From the NCBI GenBank assembly GCA_014534235.1, contig JACVRW010000002.1, positions 27,257 through 91,256 of the forward strand: a stretch of 64,000 nt of DNA, in the 5' to 3' direction. A program made the translations under genes and the position numbers. Shown here one piece after another: positions 17,830 through 26,422 of this stretch; the first letter of the stretch is position 1, and every line of letters begins with the position of its first letter. This stretch comes from Thermoleophilaceae bacterium (GTDB lineage Bacteria > Actinomycetota > Thermoleophilia > Solirubrobacterales > Thermoleophilaceae). The notes beneath the pieces are model-generated. The model searched no databases, had not been told where the DNA came from, and saw only the letters and a program-made list of their open reading frames with translations.

Positions 17830-20355
17830 ATGAGCATCGATCAGCTGACAGGCGGAAACATCGAGCCGCGCGGCCTCGAGGAGGAGATGCGCTCGTCGTA
17901 CCTCGATTACGCGATGAGCGTGATCGTGGGGCGGGCGCTACCGGATGTGCGCGACGGCCTGAAGCCGGTGCACCGGCGGGTGCTGTTCTCGATGCACGAG
18001 GCAGGGCTGCAGCCGACGCGGCCTTTCCGCAAGTCCTCACGCGTCGTCGGTGACGTGATGGGGCAGTTCCACCCCCACGGTGACGCCGCGATCTACGACA
18101 CGCTGGTGCGCCTCGGCCAGGAGTTCGCGATGCGGTACCCGCTCGTCGACTCGCAAGGGAACTTCGGGTCCATCGACAACGACCCGCCCGCGGCGATGAG
18201 ATACACGGAGGCCCGGCTCGCACGGCTCGCCACCGAGATGCTCCGCGACATCGACGCGGACACCGTCAACTTCGGGCCGAACTACGACGACTCCCGCCAG
18301 GAGCCGCTCGTCCTACCGTCGCGCTTCCCGAACCTGCTCGTCAACGGCTCCGCGGGGATCGCGGTCGGGATGGCCACGAACATCCCTCCCCACAACCTGG
18401 GCGAGGCGGTCAACGCGGTCGTCGCCTACATCGACGATCCGGACATCGACGTCAAGGGACTGATGCGTCACATCAAGGGGCCGGACTTCCCCACCGGCGG
18501 GATCATCGTCGGGCGTGGCGGTATCCGGGAGGCGTACGAGACGGGCCGCGGCCGGGTGTTCGTGCGTGGGCGCGCCCACACGGAGCCGCTTCGCCACGGC
18601 AAGGAGGCGATCATCGTCACCGAGATGCCGTACCAGGTCGCGAAGGGCGACGGGCGCGACGACGGCAGCGGCCTGATGAAGAAGATCGCCGAGCAGCACG
18701 ACAGCGGGCGGCTCAAGGAGGTCTCCGACCTTCGCGACGAGTCCGACCGCTCGGGCATCCGGCTGGTGATCGAGCTGAAGCGCGACGCGAACCCCAAAGT
18801 CGTGCTGAACAAGCTCTACAAGCACACGCAGCTCCAGACCACCTTCGGCGTGAACATGGTCGCCCTCGTCGACGGGGTGCCCCGCACGCTGGGGCTGCTG
18901 CCGATAGTCAAGAACTATGTCGACCACCAGCGAGACGTCATCGTCAGGCGCACGAAGTACGAGCTGCGCGACAAGGAGGCGCGGCTCCACATCCTCGAGG
19001 GCCTGCTCGTCGCGATTGCGAACATCGACGAGGTCATCGAGCTGATCCGCGGCTCGCGCGACCCGGAAACGGCTCGCGCGGGCCTCATGGAGCGCTTCGA
19101 GCTCTCTCGGATCCAGGCCCAGGCGATCCTCGACCTCCGGCTCCAGCGGCTCACCGCGCTCCAGACGAACGAGATCAGGCAGGAGCACGCCGACGTGGTC
19201 GAGCGCATCAAGGAGCTGCGCGAGATCCTCGGCGACGAGGCGAAGGTCATGGGCCTGATCAAGGAGGAGCTGCTCGAGATCAAAGAGCGCTACGGCGACG
19301 AGCGGCGCACCGAGATCACCCACTCCGAGGACGAGATCGACGTGGAGGACCTGATCGCCGACCAGCAGATGGTCATCGCGATCACGCACTCGGGCTACAT
19401 CAAGTCGCTCCCCCTCGCCACCTACCGCCAGCAGAAGCGCGGCGGCGTCGGCGTGACGGGCATGGAGATGAAGGACGACGACTACATCGAGCACCTATTC
19501 GTGTGCTCGACGCACGACTACCTCCTGTTCTTCACCAACCGCGGCAAGGTGTATCGGCAGAAGGTCTACGAATTGCCGGAGGCCTCGCGTACGGCGAAGG
19601 GCCGGGCGCTCGTGAACCTGCTTCCGTTGCGCGAAGGCGAGCGCGTGCAGGCGGTCCAGGCGACGCGCGATTTCAACGAGGGCAAGTACCTCGTCTTCGC
19701 GACGCGCAAGGGCCAGATCAAGAAGACCGCGTTCGCCGCGTACAACACCCCGATCAAGGCCGACGGCATCATCGCGATCAACATCCGCGACGACGACGAG
19801 CTCGTTGCGGTCCGCCGGACGAGCGGCGACGACGACATCATCATGGTCTCCCGCTCCGGGCAGGCGGCGCGCTTCAGCGAGGACGACGTTCGTCCGATGG
19901 GGCGCGATACCGCTGGGGTGAAGGGCATGAACGTCGACCGGGGCGACAACTGCGTGCTGGCCATGGACGTGGTCCGGCCCGACACGGACCTGCTCGTGGT
20001 CACCGACGGCGGCTACGGCAAGCGCACGGCGATCGAGGAGTACCCCGTGAAGGGCCGCGGGACCATGGGCGTGAAGACCATCAGCCTGACCGAGCGTAAG
20101 GGGGCCTTGGCCGGCGCGGTGATCGTCCGCGAGCACCACGAGCTCGTCTTCATCTCGCAGAACGGCATGGTCCAGCGCACGGCCGTGAAGGGCATCTCCA
20201 AGCAGGGCAGGCCGGCCCAAGGCGTGCGCGTGATGAACCTCCGAGAGGACGATCGCGTCAGCGCCGTGGCGCTCGTGATGGAGACCTCCGCGGACACGGC
20301 GGCGCAGGTCCAGGACGACCTGCCGGCGAGCGGGGACGGCGCCGCCGGCGGCTGA
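17830..20355 (+). CDS. gyrA: DNA gyrase subunit A
   Basis: Protein of 841 residues. The N-terminal half has the winged-helix/tower fold with catalytic tyrosine about Y125 in [10 protein letters not shown]. The coiled-coil region contains [13 protein letters not shown]. The C-terminal beta-pinwheel carries a GyrA box QKRGGVG at about 535-541, which marks gyrase rather than topoisomerase IV. In the quinolone region [10 protein letters not shown] the position equal to E. coli Ser83 is alanine (A86). The acidic tail is short. It forms an operon with gyrB. Confidence 0.96.
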   Translation: MSIDQLTGGNIEPRGLEEEMRSSYLDYAMSVIVGRALPDVRDGLKPVHRRVLFSMHEAGLQPTRPFRKSSRVVGDVMGQFHPHGDAAIYDTLVRLGQEFAMRYPLVDSQGNFGSIDNDPPAAMRYTEARLARLATEMLRDIDADTVNFGPNYDDSRQEPLVLPSRFPNLLVNGSAGIAVGMATNIPPHNLGEAVNAVVAYIDDPDIDVKGLMRHIKGPDFPTGGIIVGRGGIREAYETGRGRVFVRGRAHTEPLRHGKEAIIVTEMPYQVAKGDGRDDGSGLMKKIAEQHDSGRLKEVSDLRDESDRSGIRLVIELKRDANPKVVLNKLYKHTQLQTTFGVNMVALVDGVPRTLGLLPIVKNYVDHQRDVIVRRTKYELRDKEARLHILEGLLVAIANIDEVIELIRGSRDPETARAGLMERFELSRIQAQAILDLRLQRLTALQTNEIRQEHADVVERIKELREILGDEAKVMGLIKEELLEIKERYGDERRTEITHSEDEIDVEDLIADQQMVIAITHSGYIKSLPLATYRQQKRGGVGVTGMEMKDDDYIEHLFVCSTHDYLLFFTNRGKVYRQKVYELPEASRTAKGRALVNLLPLREGERVQAVQATRDFNEGKYLVFATRKGQIKKTAFAAYNTPIKADGIIAINIRDDDELVAVRRTSGDDDIIMVSRSGQAARFSEDDVRPMGRDTAGVKGMNVDRGDNCVLAMDVVRPDTDLLVVTDGGYGKRTAIEEYPVKGRGTMGVKTISLTERKGALAGAVIVREHHELVFISQNGMVQRTAVKGISKQGRPAQGVRVMNLREDDRVSAVALVMETSADTAAQVQDDLPASGDGAAGG

Positions 20356-20419
20356 CCGGCCGGTCCAGCCTCCCGGTCTGCTTTACTGAGCGGCACCAGG
20401 GAAAGGAGGTGGTCCGAGC

Positions 20420-20464
20420 TTGACTGACAGATCTTTTGGGACCCTGGAGGTGTCCGGCCGCTAG
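20420..20464 (+). CDS. Possible 14-residue ORF with extended Shine-Dalgarno
   Basis: TTG at 20420 opens a frame encoding LTDRSFGTLEVSGR (first residue Met when translated) and ends with TAG at 20462-20464. It is preceded at a 9-base distance by an extraordinarily strong ribosome-binding site (AAAGGAGGT, extended). The start codon lies in a loop that could be closed by pairing GGTCC (20411-20415) with GGACC (20439-20443). It could be a leader peptide or a real microprotein; no homologue is recalled. The strength of the ribosome-binding site is the main argument that it is translated. Confidence 0.4.
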   Translation: MTDRSFGTLEVSGR

Positions 20465-20582
20465 ACCGGAGCTGGACCCCGTCAAGCGGAGTCCACACCG
20501 AGACACCGTCGGAGAGCCCTGGCCGGGAGTGGTCCCTCCGGTCGCCGGAGGGCTTCCGACAAGGTTCAGCAAACGTGACGAG

Positions 20583-20602
20583 GGGCGTCCGAGAGGGCGC
20601 CC
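20583..20602 (+). terminator. Terminator-like hairpin ending the gyrA-downstream element
   Basis: GGGCGTCC and GGGCGCCC form an 8-base-pair stem (one G-U) around a GAGA tetraloop. There is no U-run, but in high-GC actinobacteria such hairpins can terminate. Position and orientation fit the end of the structured element. Confidence 0.5.
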
Positions 20603-20800
20603 TTCGCATGTAGCCGTCACTCGCCGGGGCGGCGACGAGCGCTGTCGGCAGAGACGCGCGCGCGGCGCTGTCACGGGCTCAACGAGAGGTCAACCCCGGG
20701 TTGACGGACGTAAGGAGCTCCTGTGGCGGGCCCTTGGATGGCGGTCCTGCACGGCCGGAGCTCACCGCTCCCGGTCATCGAGAACGACTCCGCGACCGCC
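20603..20800. other. Convergent intergenic DNA with a 17-bp inverted repeat
   Basis: This stretch between gyrA-side transcription and the minus-strand coiled-coil gene holds GTCAACCC-C-GGGTTGAC at 20689-20705 (8-base perfect arms, one-base centre). Otherwise I see no gene-like content. The repeat could be a protein-binding site or a small terminator. Confidence 0.35.
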
Positions 20801-21376
20801 CTAAGGCGCCACGTTGCCGGGCATCTCCGTGTCCGTCTCCGTCTGAGTTTCGGCCTGGGTCTGCTCGAGCTGCTCGACCTGCTGCTCGATCCCGTCGAGC
20901 CGGCCGCTCAGGCCTTCCAGGCGGTCGGAGGCGGTCGCGGTCCGGGTCTCGACCTGCCTGAGGCGGTTGTCGAGGTCAGAGACGTCGTCCGACGTGGGTA
21001 GCTTGGCCACGCGCGCCTCGAGGTCGTCGATCCGGTCCTCGAGCGACCGCTGAGCGGCCCGGATCTGGTTGCCGCTCCGGGCGCTCAGCTTCTCTTCGTC
21101 GATGCGGTTGGCGATCACCAGCGCGATCACCGCGATGGCGGTTGCCGCTAGCGCCCAGACGCCCGTGACCACGAGCCAGCGGCGCAGGCTGCGTACGTCC
21201 TCGACCGTCGCCGGCGGGGGCACCTCCACGACCGGTCTCGGCTCGCGCGGCGGCTCCGCGGCTGCGGGTGGCGGCTCCGCGGCCGGTGGCTCGGCCGGCG
21301 GTTGCGCGCGGGTCGGGCCCTCCCCGGGTGGCGGGTTCGCGGGCGTGTCGGGCGGCCGGGCCGGTCCTTCGTGCAT
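20801..21376 (-). CDS. Single-span membrane protein with Pro/Glu-rich N-terminus and coiled-coil C-terminus
   Basis: Protein of 191 residues from ATG 21376. The N-terminal third is Pro/Ala/Glu-rich (cytoplasmic low complexity). One hydrophobic segment follows at about residues 80-102 (WLVVTGVWALAATAIAVIALVI), then a heptad-rich region (RSLEDRIDDLEARVAKL, DLDNRLRQVETRT, RLDGIEQQVEQLEQTQAETQ). No enzyme motif is visible. Its ATG overlaps the HNH gene stop (TGATG), so the two are probably co-translated. Function unknown; a scaffold or signalling partner is possible. Confidence 0.7.
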   Translation of the reverse strand: MHEGPARPPDTPANPPPGEGPTRAQPPAEPPAAEPPPAAAEPPREPRPVVEVPPPATVEDVRSLRRWLVVTGVWALAATAIAVIALVIANRIDEEKLSARSGNQIRAAQRSLEDRIDDLEARVAKLPTSDDVSDLDNRLRQVETRTATASDRLEGLSGRLDGIEQQVEQLEQTQAETQTETDTEMPGNVAP

Positions 21377-21987
21377 CAAGCGGCCACGAGGTACTGCTCC
21401 CAGGCCTCTGGGATGCTGGGCGTGGCGACGTGGATGAAGACCGTCGGGTTCGGTGCCTTCGGCTTTCGGACAGGGAGCATGTTCACCTGCTGGGGGAGGT
21501 GATCGCCCTTGCGGCGATTGCACGGCGCACAGCACGTGACGATGTTGTCCCACGTGGATGTCCCGCCCTTCGAGCGCGGGACCACGTGGTCGACCGTCAG
21601 ATTGGCGCGCTCGTGCCCGCAGTACTGGCATGTCCAGCGGTCACGGGCGAACACCGCGCGCCGGGTGATCTTGCGGCGGTGGACGTTACGAGGCACGTGC
21701 ACGTAGGCGAGGAGGCGGATCACGACCGGGCGCGGCAGCGTCAGCGACTCCGCGTGCAGCGCCCAGTCGCCCTTCTCCAGGATCTCGGCGCGGTTCTTCA
21801 GGAGCAGGATGGCGGCGCGCCTGACCGTGCAGACGTTGATCGGCTCATACGACGCGTTGAGCACAAGGACCCGGCCGGACGAACCACCCCGCTGCGCAAC
21901 CCGGCCGGCCCCGGGCAGCGCAGCGGCAGGGCCTGGTTCCGAGTCACCCGCCTCGGCTGAGAAGGTGAGGTCCGCGCATGCTGCCAC
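21376..21987 (-). CDS. HNH endonuclease family protein
   Basis: Protein of up to 203 residues. The conserved part begins VLVLNASYEPINVCTVRRAAILLL and contains the HNH module: DRWTCQYCG, LTVDHVVPRSKGG, TWDNIVTCCAPCNRRKGD, with two CxxC pairs for zinc and the DHV..N..N catalytic triad pattern. It belongs to the widespread chromosomal HNH group whose role is unknown; it is not next to any phage or restriction gene here. GTG 21987 overlaps the end of pheA by 44 bases; a later start near residue 30 is equally possible. Confidence 0.85.
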   Translation of the reverse strand: MAACADLTFSAEAGDSEPGPAAALPGAGRVAQRGGSSGRVLVLNASYEPINVCTVRRAAILLLKNRAEILEKGDWALHAESLTLPRPVVIRLLAYVHVPRNVHRRKITRRAVFARDRWTCQYCGHERANLTVDHVVPRSKGGTSTWDNIVTCCAPCNRRKGDHLPQQVNMLPVRKPKAPNPTVFIHVATPSIPEAWEQYLVAA

Positions 21988-22846
21988 GGTCGCGACCAGT
22001 GTAGCCAGAGGCCCCGCCGGTCGAGCCGTAGCAACCGAGGACCCGAATCGCCTCCACGCGCCCGCGCAGGGCCGCCAGGGCCTCGCTGACCGGAGGCCGC
22101 CCCTCCGCGCCCTCGAGATCGGCGAAGAACATGTAGTGCCCGAGTTGCGCTCTTCTGGGCCGCGACTCGATGCGGGTCAGGTTCACCCCGCGGTCGGAGA
22201 ACTCGCGCAGCACGCCCACGAGCCAACCGGGCGACCTATCCCCGCCGCCCCAGAACACGACCGATGTCTTGGCGTCGCGGCAGGGGTCGCTCACGGCGTC
22301 CGCGGGGGCGAGCCAGACGAATCGCGTGGCGTTGTCGGGGTGGTCTTCTACGTTCTCCGCCAGCACCACGCAGTCGTACAGGTCCGCCGCCAGCCTGGAG
22401 CCGAGCGCCACCGCCGGCTCGCGCCCACGCCGCACGGAGATCACGGCGTCGGCCGTGGAGGGTGCCACCACTCGCTCCGCGTGGGGGAGCCGCTCGCGCA
22501 GAAAGCGGGCGCACTGTGCCGCTGCCTGCGGGTGGGAGACCACCCGCGTCACGTCCTCGAGACGGAGACTGTGGGCGGCGACCAGGCAGTGGTGGATCGG
22601 GTGCACGACCTCGGCGGCGATACGCACCCGGTCGGCTTCGAGCGCGAGCGTGTCGAGCGTGACCGCCACCGCCCCCTCGAGTGCGTTCTCGATCGGCACG
22701 ACCGCCCGGTCGACGGCGCCGTCCTGGACGGCCATGACGGCGTCGCGGATCGTCGAATAGGGCACCTCCTCGACGTCGAACGGGGCCGACGTACGAAGGG
22801 CCTCCTCACTGTGGGTCCCGGCGGGCCCGAGGTACCCGACGCGCAT
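21944..22846 (-). CDS. pheA: Prephenate dehydratase
   Basis: Protein of 300 residues. The catalytic domain is clear: GYLGPAGTHSEEAL at the start, VVPIENALEGAV, VVSHPQAAAQCARFL, NATRFVWLA (the TRF motif). A C-terminal ACT domain follows, with GVNLTRIESRPRRAQLGHYMFFADLEG, the ESRP motif that binds phenylalanine. It converts prephenate to phenylpyruvate and is probably feedback-inhibited by Phe. There is no fused chorismate mutase. ATG 22846 overlaps the DUF4446 stop (TGATG). About 27 residues after the ACT domain are not family-like. Confidence 0.94.
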   Translation of the reverse strand: MRVGYLGPAGTHSEEALRTSAPFDVEEVPYSTIRDAVMAVQDGAVDRAVVPIENALEGAVAVTLDTLALEADRVRIAAEVVHPIHHCLVAAHSLRLEDVTRVVSHPQAAAQCARFLRERLPHAERVVAPSTADAVISVRRGREPAVALGSRLAADLYDCVVLAENVEDHPDNATRFVWLAPADAVSDPCRDAKTSVVFWGGGDRSPGWLVGVLREFSDRGVNLTRIESRPRRAQLGHYMFFADLEGAEGRPPVSEALAALRGRVEAIRVLGCYGSTGGASGYTGRDRGSMRGPHLLSRGG

Positions 22847-23358
22847 CAAGCGTTGGTTGGCGAGGGCGCCATCGCGGTCTCGATGGCCTCTTGCTCCTCG
22901 GGCGAGAGCTCGAGCTCGGAGGTGCCCTCGCGCACGCGCTTGACGTAGACCCGCGCCTGATCGCGGTGCAGGATCGACGACACGACGACCCCGGTCCGAT
23001 GAGAGTCGAGCAGCGCCAGCGTGCTCGACTGCCGTCCGGACATCTCGTCATAAGCGTCGTACCGGATGACGGAGGTGTACGCCACGGAGGCCTCGATTCG
23101 GCGATCCGCGTCGTGCATCCGCTCGTCGAGCCGCGTGGCGGTCTCCTCCGCCCAGTCCCGCAGCCGGACGAATGCGTCCTGAAGCGACGCGGCGTGCTCT
23201 ACGAGGTCCGTCTTCGTGTTGCCCCCCAGCACCGCGCGCTGGGCCGTCCGCAGGCGTCGGAGCTTCACGCTCAGGACGATCAGCCAGAGGAGCGCGATCA
23301 GGGCCACCCCCGCGGCCGCGAGCGCGACGATCCCCTCTGTCGAGCTCAGCTCATCCAA
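22846..23358 (-). CDS. DUF4446 family membrane-anchored protein
   Basis: Protein of 170 residues with an N-terminal membrane span (residues about 10-30, VALAAAGVALIALLWLIVLSVKL), a short basic hinge, a helical region (LVEHAASLQDAFVRLRDWAEETATRLDERM) and a C-terminal beta-rich part (SVAYTSVIRYDAYDEMSGRQSSTLALLDSHRTGVV..). This is the DUF4446 pattern, known mainly from Gram-positive bacteria with no defined function. It is co-transcribed with pheA and the HNH gene. Confidence 0.85.
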   Translation of the reverse strand: MDELSSTEGIVALAAAGVALIALLWLIVLSVKLRRLRTAQRAVLGGNTKTDLVEHAASLQDAFVRLRDWAEETATRLDERMHDADRRIEASVAYTSVIRYDAYDEMSGRQSSTLALLDSHRTGVVVSSILHRDQARVYVKRVREGTSELELSPEEQEAIETAMAPSPTNA

Positions 23359-23371
23359 GGCGCCAGCGTAC

Positions 23372-24370
23372 TTAGCTCGTGAAGATGACCGTGAACGTGC
23401 CGATGTTGTTGTCGGTCATGTCCTCACCCGGCACCGGCTCCACCTCGACCTCGATCGGCACGTTCTGGCCCGTCGGCGGGTTCTCGTCGAGCGGTATCGA
23501 CACGGTCTGTGTCTCTCCCGCGGCGATCTCGTCGATCGTCTCCTCCGCGGTGAACGCATCGCCGCCCTCACCCACGGTCGCACGGACGTTTACGTCCGTC
23601 TCCGTGCTCTCTCCCTGGTTGGAGACCTGGACCTCGAACGTGAGGTCACCGGTGACCGGCACGGTGGCGGAGCCGCCCGGGAGGAGCGCCACGCCGCCCA
23701 GGGTGACGGTGCCGAGTCCGTTCCCGTGCAGCCCGGGAGTGGCCTCCTGGTCGGCGTCTCCGCCGCCCCGGATGCCCGCTATCTCGTCGGCGACGAAGCT
23801 CGGCGACAGCCACTCCGGGTCCGGGATGAACGAGCTCTCCACGGGCTCCTCCGCGGCGACCTCCTCCTCGGCGAGGGCGTTCTCGAGCGCGGGCACGTAG
23901 CGGCCGGCATAGATTACGTCGCTCGCCGAGAACACCCGCATCATCTGCCAGACGCGATTCGCGCCCTCGCGGCGCTCCTGGTCCGCCAGCGCGCGCGGTA
24001 CGGCGTCCGCCACGCCGGCGATGCCGTCCCGGCGCAGCTCCAGGGTCTCCACCAGGTAGCGCTGCGCGGTGGAGAGCTCGTCCGGGACATCCAGGTCGCG
24101 AGCCTGGTCCACCAGGCCGCTCGACGCCACGCGCTCCCCGTTCAGAGCGTTCTCCGTGTTTACGGCCTGATCCTGGCCACCGGGCGCCTGCAGCACCCGG
24201 AAGAGACGCCGACCTCCCGAGTTCGACTGCCGCACCAGCTCGTTGGCCTCGGTCACGTAGTCCTGCATCGCCTCTTCCTGGCGGGCGTTCAGGCAGCCCC
24301 GGATCCCGAGGACGAGCAGGACCAGGACGACCAGCGCGGCGACGACGGCCAAGGTCCTGCGGACCATCAC
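23372..24370 (-). CDS. Membrane-anchored CARDB-like protein
   Basis: Protein of at least 332 residues with an N-terminal signal-anchor (LAVVAALVVLVLLVLGIRGC). A helical extracellular region follows (about residues 30-190), then a C-terminal beta-sandwich resembling CARDB/adhesion-type domains (DLTFEVQVSNQGESTETDVNVRATV ... TVSIPLDENPP). The frame stays open upstream into a proline/arginine-rich cytoplasmic stretch (LSFLDEPDEPVRRRRRRP). That stretch begins near CTG 24457, with CAGGAGCG just before it, so the true start may be a CTG. The predicted role is at the cell surface; substrate or partner is unknown. Confidence 0.7.
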   Translation of the reverse strand: MMVRRTLAVVAALVVLVLLVLGIRGCLNARQEEAMQDYVTEANELVRQSNSGGRRLFRVLQAPGGQDQAVNTENALNGERVASSGLVDQARDLDVPDELSTAQRYLVETLELRRDGIAGVADAVPRALADQERREGANRVWQMMRVFSASDVIYAGRYVPALENALAEEEVAAEEPVESSFIPDPEWLSPSFVADEIAGIRGGGDADQEATPGLHGNGLGTVTLGGVALLPGGSATVPVTGDLTFEVQVSNQGESTETDVNVRATVGEGGDAFTAEETIDEIAAGETQTVSIPLDENPPTGQNVPIEVEVEPVPGEDMTDNNIGTFTVIFTS

Positions 24371-24534
24371 CGTCTGGCGGTCGACGGTCTGGCTATCCCG
24401 CGGCCGGCGTCTGCGGCGGCGGACGGGCTCGTCCGGTTCGTCGAGGAAGGACAGCAGAATCGCTCCTGGCGCTTGGGTGAGAGTATGAACGGCGGGCAGG
24501 ACGCGCTCACCGCGGCCCGAAAACGAAACCCGGA

Positions 24535-26406
24535 ATGAAACGCTTCGAGACCAGCGTCGGCGAGGAGCCCAGCACCCTGCCGCTCGGCAGCTGTGACCCT
24601 AGCGAAGGGCCACCCGGCGCTGCGGGATCACGTCTGGCTCTCGGCCGGTACCGGCTGGATCGGCCCCTCGGCGCGGGCGGCTTCGGGGTGGTCTGGCTGG
24701 GCTGGGACGAGAGGCTCGAGCGCGAGGTCGCGGTCAAGGCAATTCCAAACGAGGGGCAGGCCGGCCAGCGCGTGGAGCGTGAGGCGAGGGCGGCTGCGCG
24801 CCTCAATCACCCGGGAATCGTCGGCATCTACGAGCTGGCCTCGGATGCGCATGACGTCTATCTGGTCTCCGAGCTGGTTCGGGGCCGAACTCTGGCCGAG
24901 CTGGAGCGCGCGGGGGCGATCTCGGACCGCGACGTCGCCCGGATCGGAGTGGCGCTCTGCGACGCGCTCGAGCACGCCCATGCCCGCGGCGTCATCCACC
25001 GCGACGTCAAGCCCCAGAACGTAATGGTGGTTGCAGACCCAGCCGCCGGGGCGGGATTCGCGAAGCTGACCGACTTCGGCGTTGCCCACATTCGCGCCGG
25101 GGAGACGCTGACGCGGACGGGCGACGTGGTGGGCACGCTCGCGTACATGCCGCCGGAGCAGGCGGACGGGGAGCGCGTCACCCCCGCGTGCGACGTCTAC
25201 TCCCTGGGACTCACGCTGTACGAGGCGTGGACAGGCACGAACCCGGTCCGCGCAAACGGGCCGGCGGCCACGGCTCGACGACTCGGGCGGCCCCTCCCTT
25301 CCCTGGCGGCCGCGCGGCGCGATCTCTCGCTCGAGCTGTGCGACGGGATCGACGCGGCGCTCGATTCCGACCCGGCTCGCCGGCCGACCCTCGGGCGGTT
25401 GCGCGCCGCGCTCCGGGCCGCCGAGTCCGAGCTGGCCGATGAAGGCGGTCTCGCCGAGCCCGCCACGCGGCGGCGGGTCGGCCTGCCAAAGACCGAGCAG
25501 CGCGGCCTACTGCGGCGGCGCAGGGTCGCCGTGCCCGCCGGCGTCGCCGGGAGCGAGGACCCGTACCCCGCGCCGGCGGCCCCTCTGCGGCTCCTCCAGC
25601 GGATCGGCGCCGGAGCGCTGGGCGGCGCGCTCGTGCTGGCCGCGCTGAACGCGCTGGGGCCCGAGCCGCCGTTCTCGTCGCCCGCGGCGGCCGGCCTCGC
25701 CGCGCTTGCGATCTCGCTGATGCCGCGCATCGGCTGGCTCCTCGGGGTGGCCGGCGTATGCCTCTGGCTCGCGTCACCGGAGGCGGGTCGCCAGGGCACC
25801 GCCCTCGTGGTGGCCGCGGCCGCCGCGCCGGTGCCGTTCCTGTTGCCCAGGGCCGGCCTGCTCTGGTCGCTGCCGGTCCTGGCCCCGCTCCTCGGGACGA
25901 TCGCACTCGCGCCGGCGTTCCTCGGCGTGGCCGCGCTGGCCGGGACCTCGTGGCGGCGGACCGGGCTCGCGGCGGCCGGCTTGCTCTGGATCGCCGTGGC
26001 AGAGGCGCTCACCGGGGAGGCTCTGCTCTTCGGCTCGCCGACCGGGACGCTGCCCCGCGGAGCGTGGGAGGGATCGGTCACGGGCGCGGCCTCGAGTGCC
26101 CTCGAGCCGCTCCTGACGACGCCCGCGCTGGTGCTGCTGGCGGTCTGGGCGGCGTTCGCGGCAACGTTGCCGCTCGCGATCCACGGTCGCTGGATCACCC
26201 TCGACCTGATCGGCGCCGGACTGTGGACCGCGGGGTTCATCACAGCGCACTTTGCGGTCGGCGACATGCTGGCCGGCGACGTCCCGCTCGAGCAGGCCCG
26301 AGGAGCCGTGGCGGGCGCGGTGGGGGCGGCTCTCGTGGCGTTTTCGGTGTCCCGGGTGTCCGCGCCGGCGCAGGGGTGGCGGGCGCCGCGAGTCACGACC
26401 GCATAG
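24535..26406 (+). CDS. Serine/threonine kinase with polytopic C-terminal half
   Basis: Protein of 623 residues. Residues about 38-300 form a Hanks-type kinase: glycine loop GAGGFGVV, lysine K68 in VAVK, catalytic D157 in HRDVKPQN, DFG in LTDFGVAH, GTLAYMPPEQ and DVYSLGLTLYE. A basic linker leads to a C-terminal half with about eight hydrophobic segments instead of the usual single span and PASTA or sensor domain. The kinase is therefore attached to a multi-span membrane module of unknown function. It starts the operon that continues with FHA proteins and PstP, whose products should read and erase its phosphorylation. Confidence 0.88.
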   Translation: MKRFETSVGEEPSTLPLGSCDPSEGPPGAAGSRLALGRYRLDRPLGAGGFGVVWLGWDERLEREVAVKAIPNEGQAGQRVEREARAAARLNHPGIVGIYELASDAHDVYLVSELVRGRTLAELERAGAISDRDVARIGVALCDALEHAHARGVIHRDVKPQNVMVVADPAAGAGFAKLTDFGVAHIRAGETLTRTGDVVGTLAYMPPEQADGERVTPACDVYSLGLTLYEAWTGTNPVRANGPAATARRLGRPLPSLAAARRDLSLELCDGIDAALDSDPARRPTLGRLRAALRAAESELADEGGLAEPATRRRVGLPKTEQRGLLRRRRVAVPAGVAGSEDPYPAPAAPLRLLQRIGAGALGGALVLAALNALGPEPPFSSPAAAGLAALAISLMPRIGWLLGVAGVCLWLASPEAGRQGTALVVAAAAAPVPFLLPRAGLLWSLPVLAPLLGTIALAPAFLGVAALAGTSWRRTGLAAAGLLWIAVAEALTGEALLFGSPTGTLPRGAWEGSVTGAASSALEPLLTTPALVLLAVWAAFAATLPLAIHGRWITLDLIGAGLWTAGFITAHFAVGDMLAGDVPLEQARGAVAGAVGAALVAFSVSRVSAPAQGWRAPRVTTA

Positions 26407-26422
26407 GACTACCCTGCGAGCA

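Larger units (their letters stand above)
20400..20602 (+). ncRNA. Putative structured RNA element downstream of gyrA
   Basis: About 200 bases with no long gene fold strongly. GGAAAGGAGGTGGTCC (20400-20415) can pair over its whole length with a typical 16S rRNA 3' end. A TTG-started 14-codon ORF follows. Then come a stem-loop at 20473-20495 (TGGAC and CCG arms with a C/A internal mismatch), a 12-base-pair stem with one bulge joining 20508-20520 to 20549-20560, and an alternative perfect hairpin at 20534-20552 (CCCTCCGG/CCGGAGGG) that competes with it for AGGG. A terminator-like hairpin ends it. No gene on the same strand follows for 4 kb, so it is either part of the gyrA 3' UTR or a free RNA. 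I do not recognise a named class. Confidence 0.55.

Noticed and set aside
20436-20804. A 122-codon ORF through the RNA element after gyrA
   Set aside because: It is Arg/Pro/Gly-rich, starts inside the mini-ORF in another frame and would run through all the stems; the RNA fold explains the sequence better.
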